A stretch of DNA of 37,520 bases from Pseudomonas sp. GTDB lineage: Bacteria; Pseudomonadota; Gammaproteobacteria; Pseudomonadales; Pseudomonadaceae. The stretch is from positions 1-37,520 of the forward strand of contig JAGGNC010000085.1 in NCBI GenBank assembly GCA_017886405.1, in the 5' to 3' direction. The notes under the pieces were generated by a model. The model worked only from the letters and a program-made list of their open reading frames with translations, was not told the DNA's origin and searched no databases. Made by a program: the position numbers and the translations under genes. This document shows positions 9,445 through 23,826 of the stretch, piece after piece (position 1 is the stretch's first letter; each line of letters begins with the position of its first letter).

Positions 9445-10073
9445 GCCAGATATTCCTCTTGAGCCGCCTGATACCAACGCTGAAAGGCCGGCCACTGATA
9501 GATAGCCTCGACATAAGCAGCAGCCTCAGCCGGTAGCTCGATCTGGTAACTGCGCAGGCGCGCGGCCACCGGGGCAAAAAAAGCATCCGCCAGGCAGGGC
9601 TTGCCAAACAAGAAAGCACCTCCCTGACCGAAGCGCTGCCGGCACTCGGCCCACAAGGCGCACACTCGCTGAATGTCAGCCATGGCATCAACGGGTATTT
9701 GCACCAGGGCCTGATTGCGTTTGAGGTCCATTGGCAAGTGAGTACGCAACGAGACTAAGCCGCTGTGCATTTCCGCGCAGGCACTGCGCGCCAATGCCCG
9801 AGCATCGCGGGCCTGCGGCCACAACTGGGCATCGACAAAACGCTCAGCCAGGTACTCGGCAATCGCCAGCGAATCCCAGATCGGGCCGTCTTCACTGATC
9901 AGCAGCGGTACCTTGCCGGTCGGTGAGTGCTGCAGAATCTGCGCACGGGTATCCGGGCGGTTGAGCGCGATCAGCTGCTCGCGGTAGGGGGCGCCCGCCA
10001 GCTCCATGGCCAGGGCCGCGCGTAGCGACCAGGATGAATAGGTTTTATCGCCGATGACCAAAGTCAATGACAT
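9441..10073 (-). CDS. Glutathione S-transferase family protein
   Basis: Thioredoxin-fold N-terminus LVIGDKTYSSWSLRAALAMELAGAPY, GKVPLLISEDGPIWDSLAIAEYLAERF. Confidence 0.88.
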   Translation of the reverse strand: MSLTLVIGDKTYSSWSLRAALAMELAGAPYREQLIALNRPDTRAQILQHSPTGKVPLLISEDGPIWDSLAIAEYLAERFVDAQLWPQARDARALARSACAEMHSGLVSLRTHLPMDLKRNQALVQIPVDAMADIQRVCALWAECRQRFGQGGAFLFGKPCLADAFFAPVAARLRSYQIELPAEAAAYVEAIYQWPAFQRWYQAAQEEYLA

Positions 10074-10145
10074 GAGGCACTCCTTGCTTGATGGGTGGCT
10101 GACAGCTCAAGCGAAGGTAAAAGGCCGCCGGGGGAATAGCAAATC

Positions 10146-10175
10146 CCCGTTATTCATGGGGCCATAAATAACGGG
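10146..10175. repeat. 30-nt near-perfect palindrome in the argJ-GST gap
   Basis: CCCGTTATT c ATGG gg CCAT a AATAACGGG: 13 complementary pairs, one C/A mismatch, GG centre. Confidence 0.75.
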
Positions 10176-10205
10176 AATAGGCATGGTAGCGCTGGGCTGC
10201 GGGGA

Positions 10206-11423
10206 TCAGGTGCGGTATTCGGCGTTGATCTTCACATACTCATGGGACAGGTCGGTGGTCCAGATGGTTTCACTGCAGCCGCCGCGCCCGAGCTCGATAC
10301 GGATGGTGATTTCTTCTTTAGCCATCACCGCTGCGCCCTGCTCTTCGGTATAACTGGCGGCGCGGCAGCCACGGCTGGCGATACACACCTCACCGAGGAA
10401 CACGTCGATCAGGCTGACATCCAGTTGCGCCACGCCGGCACGGCCTACGGCAGCAAGAATGCGCCCCCAGTTAGGGTCGGAGGCAAACAGCGCGGTTTTG
10501 ATCAGCGGCGAATGCGCCACTGCATACCCTACGTCCAAGCATTCCTGATGGGATGCACCGCCGTTCACCTGCACGGTGACGAACTTGGTCGCGCCTTCAC
10601 CGTCGCGCACGATGGCCTGGGCTACTTCCATGCACACATCGAACACTGCGTCCTTGAGCTTGGCGAACAGATCACCACTGGCCTGGGTGATTTCCGGCAA
10701 GGCCGCCTTACCGGTGGCGATCAACATGCAGCAATCGTTGGTGGAGGTGTCGCCGTCAATGGTGATGCGGTTGAACGACTTGTTTGCCGCATCACGAAGC
10801 AGGTCCTGCAGCACGGCCTGGGCCACTTTAGCGTCGGTGGCGATGTAGCCAAGCATGGTCGCCATATTCGGCTTGATCATGCCCGCACCCTTGCTGATGC
10901 CGGTCACGGTAACCATCACAGCATCATGCATAAACTGACGACTGGCACCCTTGGGCAGGGTATCGGTGGTCATGATCCCAGTCGCAGCATTCGCCCAGTG
11001 GTCTTCGGACAAGTTGTCCAATGCAGCTTGCAGCGCACCTTCGATCTTCTCAACCGGCAGCGGTTCACCGATCACACCGGTGGAGAACGGCAGCACCGCG
11101 CGTTCATCCACGTCAGTCAACTTGGCCAAAGCCGCGCAGGTTCGCGTGGCATTTTGCAGGCCTGGCTCGCCGGTACCCGCGTTGGCATTACCGGTGTTGG
11201 TCAGCAAGTAACGCACGCTGCCCAGCACACGTTTCTTGGCCAGGATCACCGGCGCGGCGCAGAACGCATTGAGGGTGAACACGCCCGCTACGCTGGAGCC
11301 CTCGGCACAGCGCATGACTACCACATCCTTGCGCCCAGGACGCTTGATGCCCGCAGAAGCGATGCCCAATTCGAAACCTGGAACCGGGTGCAGGGTAGAC
11401 AACGGGCCTAGACCAACAGCCAT
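10206..11423 (-). CDS. argJ: Bifunctional glutamate N-acetyltransferase / amino-acid acetyltransferase
   Basis: ArgJ text: [64 protein letters not shown] (autocleavage motif), [15 protein letters not shown]. Start set at ATG 11423. Confidence 0.96.
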   Translation of the reverse strand: MAVGLGPLSTLHPVPGFELGIASAGIKRPGRKDVVVMRCAEGSSVAGVFTLNAFCAAPVILAKKRVLGSVRYLLTNTGNANAGTGEPGLQNATRTCAALAKLTDVDERAVLPFSTGVIGEPLPVEKIEGALQAALDNLSEDHWANAATGIMTTDTLPKGASRQFMHDAVMVTVTGISKGAGMIKPNMATMLGYIATDAKVAQAVLQDLLRDAANKSFNRITIDGDTSTNDCCMLIATGKAALPEITQASGDLFAKLKDAVFDVCMEVAQAIVRDGEGATKFVTVQVNGGASHQECLDVGYAVAHSPLIKTALFASDPNWGRILAAVGRAGVAQLDVSLIDVFLGEVCIASRGCRAASYTEEQGAAVMAKEEITIRIELGRGGCSETIWTTDLSHEYVKINAEYRT

Positions 11424-11466
11424 AGAAAACGCTCCTTGAGGTGGTGATACATATAATTTCGATGCT

Positions 11467-11499
11467 AAAACGCCGCGAGCGGTTAGACCGTTCGCGGCG
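11467..11499 (-). terminator. Candidate Rho-independent terminator between secA and argJ
   Basis: Minus strand CGCCGCGAACGG-tctaa-CCGCTCGCGGCG, a 12-bp stem apart from one non-Watson-Crick position, followed by TTTT. Confidence 0.6.
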
Positions 11500-11562
11500 T
11501 CAATCACGCGGGGTTGAGAATAGCCAACTTCACTGTCGGCTCAACCCCTCTAAACAGGCAGC

Positions 11563-14295
11563 TTAGTTAACCTGCCCGTGACAATGCTTATACTTCTTGC
11601 CCGAGCCACACGGGCACGGCTCGTTACGACCGATTTTCGGCTCGGTGCGAACAGGGGTAATGGCAACCGCTTGATCGCCTTCTTCTTCAGAGTTTTGCTG
11701 CGGCAGTGCCCAGGCTTCGGCGTGCTGAAATTGCATGCGCTCAGCCATGGCTTCGGCTTCGCGGCGCAGGCGCGCCTCTTCATCGGCTGGATCTTCGCGA
11801 CGCACCTGAACATGCGAAAGCACGCGCAGGGTATCGCTCTTGATCGAGTCCAACAGCTCCTGGAACAGGGTAAAGGACTCGCGCTTGTACTCCTGCTTGG
11901 GATTCTTCTGAGCGTAACCGCGCAGGTGAATACCGTGACGCAGATGATCCATGGTCGACAGATGATCTTTCCACAGGTCGTCGAGAACACGCAGCAGAAT
12001 TTGCTTCTCGAAGGTGCGCAACGCCTCGGCACTGGCTTCGACTTCTTTCTCGTTGTACGCCGTGATCAGCGCTTCGAGAATGCGCGCACGCAGGGTTTCT
12101 TCGTAGAGCTTGTGATCATCGTCGAGCCACTGTTGAATCGGCAGGCGCAGGTTGAAGCGGGTGAAGAGCGCCTCTTCCAGGCCAGCGATATCCCACTGTT
12201 CAGGCAGCGACTGCGGCGCGATATGTTCGTTGATGGTGTTATCCAGCACTTCGCGACGGAAATCGGTGATGGTTTCGCCGATATCGTCAGCGGCGAGAAG
12301 CGTGTTGCGCATGTGATAAATCACCTTGCGCTGCTCGTTGGCCACGTCATCGAACTCAAGCAGTTGCTTACGCATGTCGAAGTTGCGCCCTTCAACCTTG
12401 CGCTGAGCCTTCTCGATGGCATTACTGACCATGCGGTGCTCGATGGCTTCGCCGGACTGCATGCCCAGTGCCTTCATAAAGTTCTTCACCCGGTCAGAGG
12501 CGAATATGCGCATCAGGTTGTCTTCCAGCGACAGGTAGAACCGGCTGGAGCCCGGGTCACCCTGACGGCCGGAGCGGCCACGCAGCTGATTATCGATACG
12601 ACGCGACTCATGGCGTTCGGAGGCAATCACATGCAAACCGCCGGACTCGATCACCTGTTGGTGACGCTGCTGCCAATCGGCCTTGATCTGGGCGATCTGC
12701 TCGGGCGTGGCGTCCTGCAGATTGGCGACCTCAACTTCCCAGTTACCACCAAGAACGATGTCGGTACCGCGACCGGCCATGTTAGTGGCGATAGTCAGCG
12801 CACCCGGACTGCCGGCTTGGGCAATAATTTCTGCTTCCTTCTCGTGGAATTTGGCGTTGAGCACCTTGTGCGCAATGCTTTCCTGATCGAGCAGGCGCGA
12901 GACGTACTCTGAGCTATCAATCGAGGCGGTGCCGACCAGGATCGGCCGACCCAAGGCCATGGACTCTTTAATGTCAGTGACGATGGCGGCGTACTTCTCT
13001 TCCTGGGTCAGGTAGACCAGGTCATTGAAGTCCTTACGCGCCAGCGCACGGTTGGTCGGGATCACGATCACCGCCAAGCCGTAAATCTGATGGAACTCAA
13101 ACGCTTCAGTATCAGCGGTACCGGTCATGCCGGACAGCTTGCCATACAGGCGGAAGTAGTTCTGGAAGGTAGTCGAAGCCAGAGTCTGGCTCTCGGCCTG
13201 AATAGATAGGCCTTCTTTGGCTTCGATCGATTGGTGCAGGCCTTCAGACAGACGACGACCGGGCATGGTACGGCCGGTGTGTTCGTCGATCAGCAGGACC
13301 TGGTCATCCTTCACAATGTATTCAACGTTGCGGTTGAACAGCTTGTGCGCACGTAGACCCGAATAAACGTGGGTCAGCAGACCCAAGTTGTGCGCCGAAT
13401 ACAGGCTTTCACCTTCGGCCAGCAGGCCAACTTCGGTAAGCATTTCCTCAACAAACTGGTGACCGGCCTCGTTCAGTTCGACCTGGCGAGCCTTCTCATC
13501 GACCTTGTAGTGGCCTTCTTGAGTGACGATACCTTCCTCTTCCTCAACATGCAGTTTGAGGCGCGGAATCAGTTTGTTGACCTCTGTGTAGAGACGCGAG
13601 CTGTCCTCGGCCTGGCCGGAGATGATCAGCGGGGTGCGCGCTTCGTCGATCAGAATCGAGTCAACTTCGTCGATCACAGCAAAGTTAAGCCCGCGCTGGA
13701 ATTTATCTTCCATGCTGAAGGCCATGTTGTCGCGCAGGTAGTCAAAACCAAATTCGTTATTTGTGCCATAGGTGATATCAGCAGCGTAGGCTTCACGCTT
13801 CTCTTCCGGGGGCATAAACGGGGTGACAATACCAACGGTCAGGCCCAGGAACTCATACAGCGGACGCATCCAGTTGGCATCACGACGGGCCAGATAGTCG
13901 TTGACCGTAACCACGTGCACGCCCTTGCCGGACAATGCATTGAGGTACACCGCGAGCGTCGCCACGAGGGTTTTACCCTCACCGGTACGCATCTCGGCGA
14001 TCTTCCCTTCGTGCAAGGTCATACCACCAATCAACTGCACGTCGAAGTGGCGCATGCCCATGACGCGCTTGCCAGCCTCACGGCCTACTGCGAAGGCTTC
14101 GGCCAGCAGCTGATCGAGGGTTTCGCCTTTGGCCAGACGGGCTTTGAACTCATCCGTTTTGGCGCGCAGCTGCTCATCGGAGAGGGCAAGCATCTGCTCC
14201 TCGAAGGCATTGACGGCTTGTACCGCCTTGAGCATGCGTTTGACTTCACGCTCGTTCTTGCTTCCAAAGAGTTTTTTCAACAAAGGCGCAAACAT
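11563..14295 (-). CDS. secA: Preprotein translocase ATPase SecA
   Basis: 910 aa; [56 protein letters not shown]-terminal zinc motif [19 protein letters not shown]. Confidence 0.98.
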   Translation of the reverse strand: MFAPLLKKLFGSKNEREVKRMLKAVQAVNAFEEQMLALSDEQLRAKTDEFKARLAKGETLDQLLAEAFAVGREAGKRVMGMRHFDVQLIGGMTLHEGKIAEMRTGEGKTLVATLAVYLNALSGKGVHVVTVNDYLARRDANWMRPLYEFLGLTVGIVTPFMPPEEKREAYAADITYGTNNEFGFDYLRDNMAFSMEDKFQRGLNFAVIDEVDSILIDEARTPLIISGQAEDSSRLYTEVNKLIPRLKLHVEEEEGIVTQEGHYKVDEKARQVELNEAGHQFVEEMLTEVGLLAEGESLYSAHNLGLLTHVYSGLRAHKLFNRNVEYIVKDDQVLLIDEHTGRTMPGRRLSEGLHQSIEAKEGLSIQAESQTLASTTFQNYFRLYGKLSGMTGTADTEAFEFHQIYGLAVIVIPTNRALARKDFNDLVYLTQEEKYAAIVTDIKESMALGRPILVGTASIDSSEYVSRLLDQESIAHKVLNAKFHEKEAEIIAQAGSPGALTIATNMAGRGTDIVLGGNWEVEVANLQDATPEQIAQIKADWQQRHQQVIESGGLHVIASERHESRRIDNQLRGRSGRQGDPGSSRFYLSLEDNLMRIFASDRVKNFMKALGMQSGEAIEHRMVSNAIEKAQRKVEGRNFDMRKQLLEFDDVANEQRKVIYHMRNTLLAADDIGETITDFRREVLDNTINEHIAPQSLPEQWDIAGLEEALFTRFNLRLPIQQWLDDDHKLYEETLRARILEALITAYNEKEVEASAEALRTFEKQILLRVLDDLWKDHLSTMDHLRHGIHLRGYAQKNPKQEYKRESFTLFQELLDSIKSDTLRVLSHVQVRREDPADEEARLRREAEAMAERMQFQHAEAWALPQQNSEEEGDQAVAITPVRTEPKIGRNEPCPCGSGKKYKHCHGQVN

Positions 14296-14330
14296 ATCGA
14301 CAGGATCTTCCAGGCGTATGGATTGAGGAC

Positions 14331-14384
14331 CACTGAACAGTGACCCATGCAGCCTTCATGGCTGCGTGCGAAGAGGGCATTCTA
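14331..14384 (-). promoter_or_regulatory. Candidate secA promoter -10 (TAGAAT) and two leader inverted repeats
   Basis: Minus strand TAGAAT at 14379-14384; GCAGCC-atgaa-GGCTGC at 14349-14365; CACTG-tt-CAGTG at 14331-14342. Confidence 0.4.
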
Positions 14385-14412
14385 CTCGGAAACGCCAATG
14401 AGGAAAGCGGCG

Positions 14413-15339
14413 TTATTCGACGTCGCCGACACGGGCGATATAGCTGGCCGGATTGACCACCCGACCATCCTTGGTCACTTCGAAGTGCACGTGGTAACCA
14501 CTGGCGCGGCCGCTGCGGCCGACCTTGGCAATGGTCTGCCCACGCAGGACCAAATCACCGATCTGCACCAGGTTGCTCTGGTTATGGGCATACAGCGTGG
14601 TGTAGCCATCCACATGACTAATCTCCACCACATTGCCATAGCCCGACTTCATCCCGACGAAGCTCACTACGCCGGCTGCCACGGCAACCACATCACTGCC
14701 TGGCTTGGCGGCAAAGTCGACACCTTTATGCTGGGTATTACGCCCAGTGAGCGGATGTACGCGCCGACCAAAAGGCGAGGACATATAACCCTGACGAACC
14801 GGCATACCGGATAGGTATTCGGCCTCGCTCAATTGGCGCTCACCAATCAGCTGCTCCAGCACTTCCAGCAGTTGCTCACGACTGTCCAGACGCAAGCTCA
14901 TCTGATCCAGCTCATCCATGAATGGCGGCGGCGCATAGGCGGCATCACCCAGAGCATCTTCTGCCCCACCCTGGCCAACATTGAGGGAGAAGTCGAACTC
15001 ACTGGCATCCAGATCTGCTAGCTCGGTCAGTCGCGCACCCAATGCATCCAGGCGAGTCAGGCGCGCCTGCAACTCGGCCACGTGCACAGCGAAGGCATCC
15101 AGCTGACGCTGCGCATCACGCCGCACCTCACCCACCTCGGCACGCTGCTGGTCCAGCACCTGATTGAACTGAGTATCGTCATGCACCGCGACGGTCGCCG
15201 GCGCCCACCAAGCACCCACGGCAACGCCACTGATCAACGCAGCGCCCAGCAGCAGAGCCGACATCAGCAGCAACCCGCGCAGGTCTAAACTGAGTGAACG
15301 TGCGGCGCCATGGCGCCGACTGAGTAAGATTATGTGCAC
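14413..15339 (-). CDS. M23 family metallopeptidase (peptidoglycan endopeptidase-like)
   Basis: LytM/M23 motifs SPFGRRVHPLTGRNTQHKGVDFAA, GYGNVVEISHVDGYTTLYAH, GYHVHFEV; N-terminal TM and coiled-coil region. Confidence 0.92.
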   Translation of the reverse strand: MHIILLSRRHGAARSLSLDLRGLLLMSALLLGAALISGVAVGAWWAPATVAVHDDTQFNQVLDQQRAEVGEVRRDAQRQLDAFAVHVAELQARLTRLDALGARLTELADLDASEFDFSLNVGQGGAEDALGDAAYAPPPFMDELDQMSLRLDSREQLLEVLEQLIGERQLSEAEYLSGMPVRQGYMSSPFGRRVHPLTGRNTQHKGVDFAAKPGSDVVAVAAGVVSFVGMKSGYGNVVEISHVDGYTTLYAHNQSNLVQIGDLVLRGQTIAKVGRSGRASGYHVHFEVTKDGRVVNPASYIARVGDVE

Positions 15340-15420
15340 GGCCTTCCCCTAGTGGTGAAGCGTCAGTCGGCAGCAGCGATTCTGCTACCATAACACCTTC
15401 ACTTTTTCAGGCGTCCTGCC

Positions 15421-15876
15421 ATGACTTTTCGTCCTTTGCCAGCCCGAGCTCCGGCCGCGCTACTACGCGAAGCGAAACCCCTGAAGGCGTTGTTCAATCA
15501 AGCGCAGCGCATTGATCGACTTCAACACCTTCTTGAAAGCCAGCTGCAACCCGCTGCACGCGAACACTGTCATGTAGCGTCCTGGCGAGAGGGTTGCCTG
15601 CTGCTAATAATTACTGATGGCCACTGGGCCACGCGCCTGCGCTATCAACAAAAACGCCTGCTCCGACAACTGCAAGCTCTCGAAGAGTTTGCGACCTTAA
15701 CGAAAATCCTTTTCAAGGTACATCCGCCAACTGTCGAAAGAAATCGATCAAGTCACAGTATCAGCCTGTCCAAATTTGCCGCTGAGAATATCCAAGCAAC
15801 CGCTACAGGGGTTCGCGATCCCAAGTTACGGGCAGCACTGGAACGTCTCGCCAAGCACGGCAAACCCAGCGAGTAA
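15421..15876 (+). CDS. dciA: DUF721 / DciA family protein (putative replicative helicase loader)
   Basis: 151 aa; DUF721-like core (CHVASWREGCLLLIITDGHWATRLRYQQKRLLRQLQ), position between the M23 peptidase gene and lpxC. Confidence 0.75.
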   Translation: MTFRPLPARAPAALLREAKPLKALFNQAQRIDRLQHLLESQLQPAAREHCHVASWREGCLLLIITDGHWATRLRYQQKRLLRQLQALEEFATLTKILFKVHPPTVERNRSSHSISLSKFAAENIQATATGVRDPKLRAALERLAKHGKPSE

Positions 15877-15902
15877 TCGCCACCTATACATCTCAAGAAG
15901 GC

Positions 15903-15929
15903 AAAAAAGAGGCCACCCTAAGGTGGCCT
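15903..15929 (-). terminator. Rho-independent terminator downstream of lpxC (end of dcw cluster)
   Basis: Minus strand AGGCCACC-ttag-GGTGGCCT followed by cTTTTTT: perfect 8-bp stem. Confidence 0.85.
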
Positions 15930-15957
15930 GGAAAAGCAAAATAAGGAGAGTATTGCG

Positions 15958-16887
<930 letters not shown>

Positions 16888-16980
16888 CTAATTGCGAATT
16901 GTTTTCAACAGTGGCCGGCGATAATAGCAGAACCGGCCTTTGCTGAACACCAATCGCCCCAGCACCCCTGATACATTTCA

Positions 16981-18174
16981 TCAATCAGCCTGACGACGCA
17001 GGAAGGCCGGAATATCCAGATAATCCAAGTCATCATGCGCATTCAGCTTAGCTGCAGTGGCTGCGCCGCCGTGGCTTTGACGCTGAACGGTTGGGCGTTC
17101 GTAGTCCTTGTAATTGACGCTTTGTTCACCACGCGCAGGTGCGGCGGCTGCAGTCGAAACGGCACTGTTGCTAGTGATCTGCAGCGTGTTGTCGATCACT
17201 TTGACCGGCTTTTCGATCTTTGACCCCAGGCCAGTTGCAACCACGGTCACGTGCAGCTCGTCGCGCATGTCCGGGTCGATCACGGTGCCGACCTTGACGG
17301 TCGCGTGCTCGGAAGCGAACTGCTCGATGATGCTACCCACGTCTGAGTACTCGCCCAGAGACAGGTCAGGACCGGCCGTGATATTGACCAGGATGCCGCG
17401 GGCGCCTTGCAGGTTGACGTCTTCCAGCAGCGGATTGCGGATTGCCGCTTCGGTGGCTTCGCGGGCGCGGTTCGGACCGCTGGCGCAGCCAGTGCCCATC
17501 ATCGCCATGCCCATTTCGCTCATCACGGTTTTCACGTCGGCGAAGTCGACGTTGATCATGCCAGGACGCTTGATGATGTCGGAAATACCACGTACGGCAC
17601 CGGCCAGCACGTCATCCGCCTTAGCGAAAGCCGACAGCAAGCTGGCATCTTTGCCGAGGATGGTCAGCAGTTTTTCGTTAGGGATGGTGATCAGCGAGTC
17701 GACGCTTTCCGCCAGGGCACGGATGCCTTCTTCGGCAATCAGCATGCGTTTCTTGCCTTCGAACGGGAACGGGCGCGTCACTACAGCGACGGTGAGAATG
17801 CCCATTTCCTTGGCCACCTGGGCGATCACCGGCGCAGCGCCAGTACCGGTACCGCCGCCCATACCGGTGGTGATGAAGACCATGTCGCAGCCTTGCAGCA
17901 CTTCGGCGATGCGCTCGCGGTCTTCCATGGCGGCCTGACGGCCGATTTCAGGATTGGCGCCCGCGCCCAGGCCCTTGGTCACGCCAGTACCCAGCTGCAG
18001 GATCGTGCGTGCGCCGATGTTTTTCAGTGCCTGTGCATCCGTGTTGGCGCAAATAAACTCAACGCCTTCAATGTTGTTTTTCGCCATGTGATTGACCGCA
18101 TTACCGCCGCCGCCGCCCACGCCGATGACCTTGATAACCGCACTAGCTGGAGCGCTATCTACGAGTTCGAACAT
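16981..18174 (-). CDS. ftsZ: Cell division protein FtsZ
   Basis: Tubulin signature GGGTGTGAAPVIAQ; IKVIGVGGGGGNAVNHM; C-terminal tail DDLDYLDIPAFLRRQAD. Confidence 0.99.
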   Translation of the reverse strand: MFELVDSAPASAVIKVIGVGGGGGNAVNHMAKNNIEGVEFICANTDAQALKNIGARTILQLGTGVTKGLGAGANPEIGRQAAMEDRERIAEVLQGCDMVFITTGMGGGTGTGAAPVIAQVAKEMGILTVAVVTRPFPFEGKKRMLIAEEGIRALAESVDSLITIPNEKLLTILGKDASLLSAFAKADDVLAGAVRGISDIIKRPGMINVDFADVKTVMSEMGMAMMGTGCASGPNRAREATEAAIRNPLLEDVNLQGARGILVNITAGPDLSLGEYSDVGSIIEQFASEHATVKVGTVIDPDMRDELHVTVVATGLGSKIEKPVKVIDNTLQITSNSAVSTAAAAPARGEQSVNYKDYERPTVQRQSHGGAATAAKLNAHDDLDYLDIPAFLRRQAD

Positions 18175-18217
18175 TTTCCCTCTCCTTTAGTTTCTAGTTA
18201 TAACGCCTACTGCAAAA

Positions 18218-19465
18218 TCAGAAATTGCCTTGGATCCAGCGTTTCAGCCGTTCCAACACAGGTTGTTTGGGTTCATCGCTGTAGCTACTAAGCGCAGACA
18301 TGGAAATGCCGTTGGCCTGCTTTTGCAGCCCATACAACAACAGGCCCACGCCTGTGGAATAAATCGGGTTTCGCACCACGTCGGCTAAGCCCTTAACGCC
18401 CTGAGGCAAGCCCAGGCGAACCGGCATGTGGAAAATCTCTTCGGCCAGCTCAACCGCGCCTTCCATCTTCGCCGTACCACCGGTGAGGACGATGCCCGCA
18501 GGTATCAGGTCTTCGTAGCCACTGCGGCGCAGTTCTGCCTGAATCAGGGTGAACAGCTCGTCATAACGCGGCTCGACCACTTCGGCCAGTGACTGACGCG
18601 ACAGGTCGCGCGGCGGACGATCACCGACGCTCGGCACCTTGATGGTTTCACCAGCTCCGGCCAGTTTGGCCAGGGCGCAGGCGTAGCGAATCTTGATTTC
18701 TTCAGCGTACTGCGTGGGGGTGCGCAGGGCCATGGCGATGTCATTGGTGACCTGATCGCCCGCAATCGGGATCACCGCGGTGTGGCGAATCGCGCCTTCG
18801 GTGAAGATGCAGATATCGGTGGTGCCGCCACCGATATCCACTAGGCACACGCCCAGTTCCTTCTCGTCATCGGTCAACACCGCATAGGCGGATGCAAGCT
18901 GCTCAAGGATGATGTCGTCGATTTCCAGGCCGCAGCGACGCACGCACTTCTCGATGTTCTGTGCAGCATTCACGGCGCACGTCACTACGTGCACCTTAGC
19001 TTCCAGGCGCACGCCCGACATGCCCAGCGGCTCGCGCACGCCCTCTTGATTATCGATCACGTAATCCTGCGGCAGGGTGTGCAGCACCCGCTGATCCGCC
19101 GGAATGGCGACAGCCTGGGCAGCGTCGAGTACGCGCTCCAGATCTGCTGGGCTGACTTCGCGATCACGAATCGCCACGATGCCGTGGCTGTTGAGGCTGC
19201 GAATATGGTTGCCGGCCACGCCAACAAATGCCGAATGGATACGGCAGCCGGCCATCAGCTGCGCTTCTTCGACAGCGCGCTGGATCGACTGCACGGTGGA
19301 TTCGATATTCACCACCACGCCCTTCTTCAGCCCGCGCGACGGATGGGTGCCGATGCCGACGATTTCTATCTGACCGTCCGCGTTCACCTCACCGACCAAC
19401 GCCACCACCTTGGAGGTGCCTATATCGAGGCCGACGATCATCTTGCCGCTCTGCACGTTTGCCAT
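18218..19465 (-). CDS. ftsA: Cell division protein FtsA
   Basis: MIVGLDIGTSKVVALVGEV, CLVDIGGGTTDICIFTEGAI, C-terminal amphipathic LERLKRWIQGNF. Start ATG at 19465. Confidence 0.98.
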   Translation of the reverse strand: MANVQSGKMIVGLDIGTSKVVALVGEVNADGQIEIVGIGTHPSRGLKKGVVVNIESTVQSIQRAVEEAQLMAGCRIHSAFVGVAGNHIRSLNSHGIVAIRDREVSPADLERVLDAAQAVAIPADQRVLHTLPQDYVIDNQEGVREPLGMSGVRLEAKVHVVTCAVNAAQNIEKCVRRCGLEIDDIILEQLASAYAVLTDDEKELGVCLVDIGGGTTDICIFTEGAIRHTAVIPIAGDQVTNDIAMALRTPTQYAEEIKIRYACALAKLAGAGETIKVPSVGDRPPRDLSRQSLAEVVEPRYDELFTLIQAELRRSGYEDLIPAGIVLTGGTAKMEGAVELAEEIFHMPVRLGLPQGVKGLADVVRNPIYSTGVGLLLYGLQKQANGISMSALSSYSDEPKQPVLERLKRWIQGNF

Positions 19466-19485
19466 GGTTCTTGCCTTCTCCTGAT

Positions 19486-20361
19486 TCACTGCACGACAGC
19501 GGTTGTTGCCGCCGTGGGCGCTATCGGCTCATGCCATGCCACGGCCAGGCCGTTGGCATAACGCAGGTCGATCCGCGCAATATTCGTTTGTTGCTCTTTC
19601 AAATTCTTGGCGTAGATGGCCGTGAAGCGGCGCATTTTTTCCACCAGATGGTCACGCCCCAGCAGCAGTTCAATGCCCTGCCCGGTGGAGAGGAACCAGC
19701 TGCCGCGCTCACGCAATTCCAGGCGCGCCACGGAAAAACCCATGGGCCGCAGTATCTGGCTGAGCATCTGGTATTGCTGCATCACCTGCTGCTGCGCTCG
19801 CTTGGGGCCATAAAGCTGTGGAAGATGCGGGTAATCCGCCAGTTCCAGCGGCGCGAACGCTTCGCCCTGATTATTCAGCAATGCCTCATCACCCCAGCGC
19901 GCAATCGGCAGCTGCTCTTCCAAGCGCACCACCAGCTGATCCGGCCAAACACGGCGCACTTGAGCGCTGGCAATCCAGGGCATCGACTCCAGTTCACGGC
20001 GCATGCTCAGCAGGTCAACACTGAAGAAGCTGGCCGCGGCATAAGGTTCTATGCGCTGCTGCACGGCCTGCTGGTTGACGTAACTGAGATCACCTTCAAC
20101 GCTAATAGTGGCAATCGGCTGATCGGCATAGGGCAACGCACGCAACGACAGCTCATAGGTGCCGTAGCCCAAGCCAAGCAACAACAGCGGCCAAGTCAGA
20201 CGCTTTAGCCAACCCCCAAGCCCAGCAAAACCGGTTTTCGGCAAACTCACCCTTAAGCTGATCGGCTCCTTGGCCACCAAACGGCTTGCGCCGCGCGGCA
20301 CAGGCTTACCGCGCACGGAAGCGCGGGAAGAGCCTGGCTGGTGACGCAACGTGGCCGTCAT
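19486..20361 (-). CDS. ftsQ: Cell division protein FtsQ
   Basis: Single N-terminal TM, POTRA-like segment ([19 protein letters not shown]), [43 protein letters not shown]; located between ddlB and ftsA. Confidence 0.96.
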   Translation of the reverse strand: MTATLRHQPGSSRASVRGKPVPRGASRLVAKEPISLRVSLPKTGFAGLGGWLKRLTWPLLLLGLGYGTYELSLRALPYADQPIATISVEGDLSYVNQQAVQQRIEPYAAASFFSVDLLSMRRELESMPWIASAQVRRVWPDQLVVRLEEQLPIARWGDEALLNNQGEAFAPLELADYPHLPQLYGPKRAQQQVMQQYQMLSQILRPMGFSVARLELRERGSWFLSTGQGIELLLGRDHLVEKMRRFTAIYAKNLKEQQTNIARIDLRYANGLAVAWHEPIAPTAATTAVVQ

Positions 20362-20364
20362 GAT

Positions 20365-22755
<2,391 letters not shown>

Positions 22756-22763
<8 letters not shown>

Positions 22764-23826
22764 GGGCCACCTCCAGGCAGATATCGACAACGGTGCAGGT
22801 TGCATCGGGCTTGGCCTGCCGACGAGCCGCCTGCGCCATACGCGTGAGTTGTTCGGGTCGCATCAAAACCTCGGTCAGCTGCGCGGCCAGCGTGGCGGCG
22901 TCAGTGGAGCGTTGTGGCAGCAGTACGGCAGCGCCTGCACTGGCCAGGAAATCGGCATTGCGGGTCTGGTGGTCGTCGATCGCATGCGGCAGCGGCAGCA
23001 GGAACGCCGGCAAACCAGCGGCGGCCAGTTCGCTGATGGTCAAGGCGCCTGCGCGGCACACCACCAGATCGGCCCAGGCATACGCACGCGCCATATCCTT
23101 GATGAACGGTGCGACCTGCGCTTCGACGTCAACCGAGCGATAGCGTTCAGCGGTAATTACATCATGTTGCTTGCCGGCCTGATGAAACACCTCAGGGCGC
23201 AACTCAGCCGCCACCAGCGCCAGGGCTTCGGGCAGCAATTTATTCAAGGGTTCGGCGCCCAGGCTGCCGCCCAGCACCAACAAACGCTGCTGGCGATTGC
23301 GCAGCGAATCACGCGGGGTTTCTAGGAACAGCTCTTCACGTACCGGGTTACCCGTGGTACGGCGCTTGGCACTGTTGCCGAAGGTATTCGGGAACGCTTC
23401 ACAGACGCGGCTAGCAAATGGCACCAAGCTACGGTTGGCGGTACCGGCCACGGCATTCTGCTCGTGGATGATCAGCGGTGCGCCATTCATCCGCGCTGCC
23501 AAGCCGCCGGGACCGGTGACATAACCGCCCATGCCCAGCACGCACACTGGCTGCAGCTCGCGCATCACCTTGCGCGCTTGAAACAGCGCTTTGATCAGTT
23601 GGAACGGCGCTTTCAGCAGTGACAGCTTGCCCTTGCCGCGCAGTCCGCTGACGTCGATCAGGTGCAGTGGCAGACCCGCCGCCGGTACCAGTTCATTCTC
23701 GATACCGCGCGGCGTACCCAGCCAATGCACGCTGTAGCCACGCGCCTTGAATTCACGGGCACACGCCAGCGCCGGGAATACATGCCCGCCGGTGCCGCCA
23801 GCCATGATCAGCACATTACCGCGCAT
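22756..23826 (-). CDS. murG: Lipid II synthase MurG (undecaprenyldiphospho-muramoylpentapeptide GlcNAc transferase)
   Basis: [81 protein letters not shown]. Start ATG at 23826. Confidence 0.98.

Noticed and set aside
10242-11411. 389-aa plus-strand ORF antisense to argJ
   Set aside because: His/Gly-rich shadow ORF with no recognisable domain; argJ is the real gene.
11578-12912. 444-aa plus-strand ORF antisense to secA
   Set aside because: Long antisense ORFs are common opposite high-GC, codon-biased genes. No recognisable domain, and secA on the other strand is clear.
13369-14343. 324-aa plus-strand ORF antisense to secA
   Set aside because: Same codon-bias artefact; low-complexity His/Gln-rich composition and no family motif.
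17407-18291. 294-aa plus-strand ORF antisense to ftsZ
   Set aside because: Shadow ORF of ftsZ; composition typical of antisense frames.
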